Assembly (NCBI GenBank): GCA_020356305.1
Contig: CP070636.1
Coordinates: 221,843 to 227,768, forward strand
Length of the DNA stretch: 5,926 nucleotides
DNA from: Candidatus Bathyarchaeota archaeon
GTDB lineage: Archaea; Thermoproteota; Bathyarchaeia; Bathyarchaeales; Bathyarchaeaceae
Direction: 5' to 3'
The position numbers and the translations under genes are program-made. Positions 5,300 through 5,926 of the stretch are shown here, piece by piece. The first letter of the stretch is position 1. The number at the start of each line of letters is the position of its first letter. The notes below the pieces were generated by a model. The model was not told the DNA's origin. It ran no database searches and saw only the letters and a program-made list of their open reading frames with translations.

Positions 5300-5722
5300 A
5301 TGCGTACAAAAGGTTTTTTAGGTTGGATATTCCATACGTCATTGAATCGAGTGGATCACATGAGCGGACGTTGGGTTCAAGACTGCAAGAAAATCGTGGA
5401 TCAAATAAAAAAGTTGGACGATATCAAAGGGCAAGATCGCTTAGACATGGTGGGAAAGATCCGGTTCATCCTATACGGACTTCAACGCAGCGTATCTGGA
5501 TGGATTGAATGGATTGACAATCCAGACATCATGGCAAATTTTTCTCTTGAAGAGTTGAAGAAAATAAGTAAAAATCTTGCCAAACTGACACAACCCTTCA
5601 TTGAATATGACTGTGAGATAACTTCGCTTGTCCAAGGAGACCTGGCAATCAGAGAGCCTGCGACACGGACAGAGTCAACCAAAAAACCCAAAGGCAAAAC
5701 AGAGATCTTCTACGTAAAATAA
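5300..5722 (+). CDS. Small helical archaeal protein, DUF2153-like
   Basis: The 140-residue product is predominantly alpha-helical. Its core, SGRWVQDCKKIVDQIKKL, then DRLDMVGKIRFILYGLQRSV, then SGWIEWIDNPDIMANFSLEE, resembles the archaeal uncharacterised family DUF2153: the DRL-x-M/L, GW-x-x-W-I-x-NP and F-x-x-EEL features are what I recognise, from memory and without a search. There are no membrane segments, metal sites or catalytic motifs that I can name. The C-terminal 20 residues are a basic, Lys- and Thr-rich tail that could bind nucleic acid. ATG 5300 has GGGA four bases upstream; ATG 5360 (MSGRWV) is an alternative and may be nearer the family start. Same strand and 30-base spacing after rlmE suggest an operon and perhaps a role in RNA metabolism, but that is inference. 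Confidence 0.75.
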   Translation: MRTKGFLGWIFHTSLNRVDHMSGRWVQDCKKIVDQIKKLDDIKGQDRLDMVGKIRFILYGLQRSVSGWIEWIDNPDIMANFSLEELKKISKNLAKLTQPFIEYDCEITSLVQGDLAIREPATRTESTKKPKGKTEIFYVK

Positions 5723-5775
5723 CTGGGCATTCGGCATCGATAGCTTTGTAATCGCGGTTCTATTATCGTACCTTC

Positions 5776-5809
5776 TTTTTGATCTCTTCGCCGGCGCAAT
5801 CTGATTTTT
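5776..5809 (+). terminator. Probable T-tract terminator of the rpc34-rlmE operon
   Basis: Two T5 runs (5776-5780 and 5805-5809) in a pyrimidine-rich stretch lie 53-87 bases past the last stop codon, with the GC palindrome CGCCGGCG (5789-5796) between them. Archaeal RNA polymerase terminates at such T-rich tracts. The remaining bases to 5926 show no gene; they hold a six-base-pair hairpin at 5827-5842 (ACTCAA-gaat-TTGAGT), and its CTCAAGAAT is repeated at 5912-5920. Confidence 0.4.
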
Positions 5810-5926
5810 CATTTCTCAACGCTTTGACTCAAGAATTTGAGTGGTAGAAAACGCTTTAATGTAGCTGGGTGTTCACGTTATTGTTGTATTGGTTCCTTTG
5901 AAATTTAATCGCTCAAGAATCAGCGC

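Noticed and set aside
5266..5508. An 80-codon frame whose ATG overlaps the rlmE stop (ATGA), which looks like a coupled downstream gene
   Set aside because: It runs out of frame through the much better-formed helical protein at 5300-5722, and its product has no recognisable pattern.
5723..5926. A short minus-strand frame with basic residues (MKNQIAPAKRSKRRY) near the right edge
   Set aside because: It runs into the antisense of the preceding gene, has no family pattern, and lies in the probable terminator region.
1..5926. tRNA, rRNA, C/D-box RNA, CRISPR arrays and insertion sequences
   Set aside because: By eye I found no T-loop or cloverleaf pattern, paired C/D boxes, regularly spaced repeats, transposase motifs or terminal inverted repeats. 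A dedicated scan could still find a small RNA I missed.

Overview
The window reads as archaeal chromosome, most likely from the TACK side (Bathyarchaeia/Thaumarchaeota/Crenarchaeota-like). The evidence is separate kae1 and bud32 genes of the KEOPS complex, a short winged-helix protein with the four-cysteine signature of RNA polymerase III subunit RPC34 (an archaeal ortholog is described from crenarchaea and thaumarchaea), an archaeal-type FtsJ/RlmE methyltransferase, frequent GTG/TTG starts and AT-rich TATA-like promoters. I see no transposase, phage gene, CRISPR array, tRNA or rRNA. The genes are mainly housekeeping, and most concern RNA.

Layout from left to right. (1) Bases 1-539, minus: a HAM1/RdgB house-cleaning pyrophosphatase, cut by the left edge. 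(2) Bases 745-975, plus: a stand-alone Lrp/AsnC ligand-binding (RAM) domain with a clear Shine-Dalgarno and a TTG start. (3) Bases 976-1597: a poorly conserved-looking stretch holding a perfect 8-bp hairpin, a TATA-like promoter and a possible 85-residue coiled-coil ORF. (4) Bases 3947-1598, minus: kae1, bud32 and kptA in one direction; the first two make and support t6A in tRNA, and the third removes the splice-junction 2'-phosphate from RNA. (5) Bases 3948-4269: a divergent intergenic region with the kae1 promoter, a run of short palindromes and the promoter of the rightward genes. (6) Bases 4270-5722, plus: rpc34-like, rlmE and a small helical protein resembling DUF2153, closely spaced and probably one operon. 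(7) Bases 5723-5926: noncoding, with T-tracts that fit an archaeal terminator.

The genes form two back-to-back RNA-metabolism units: leftward tRNA modification and repair (Kae1, Bud32, Tpt1/KptA), and rightward transcription and RNA methylation (RPC34-like, RlmE). The point most worth checking is the kae1-bud32 junction. The two ORFs are in the same reading frame and are separated only by one TGA and one alanine codon, so this is a one-codon-broken version of the natural Kae1-Bud32 fusion found in several other archaea. I do not see a wholly new multi-gene system. The least explained parts are the small ORF with its own promoter and the palindrome cluster upstream of the rpc34-like gene.
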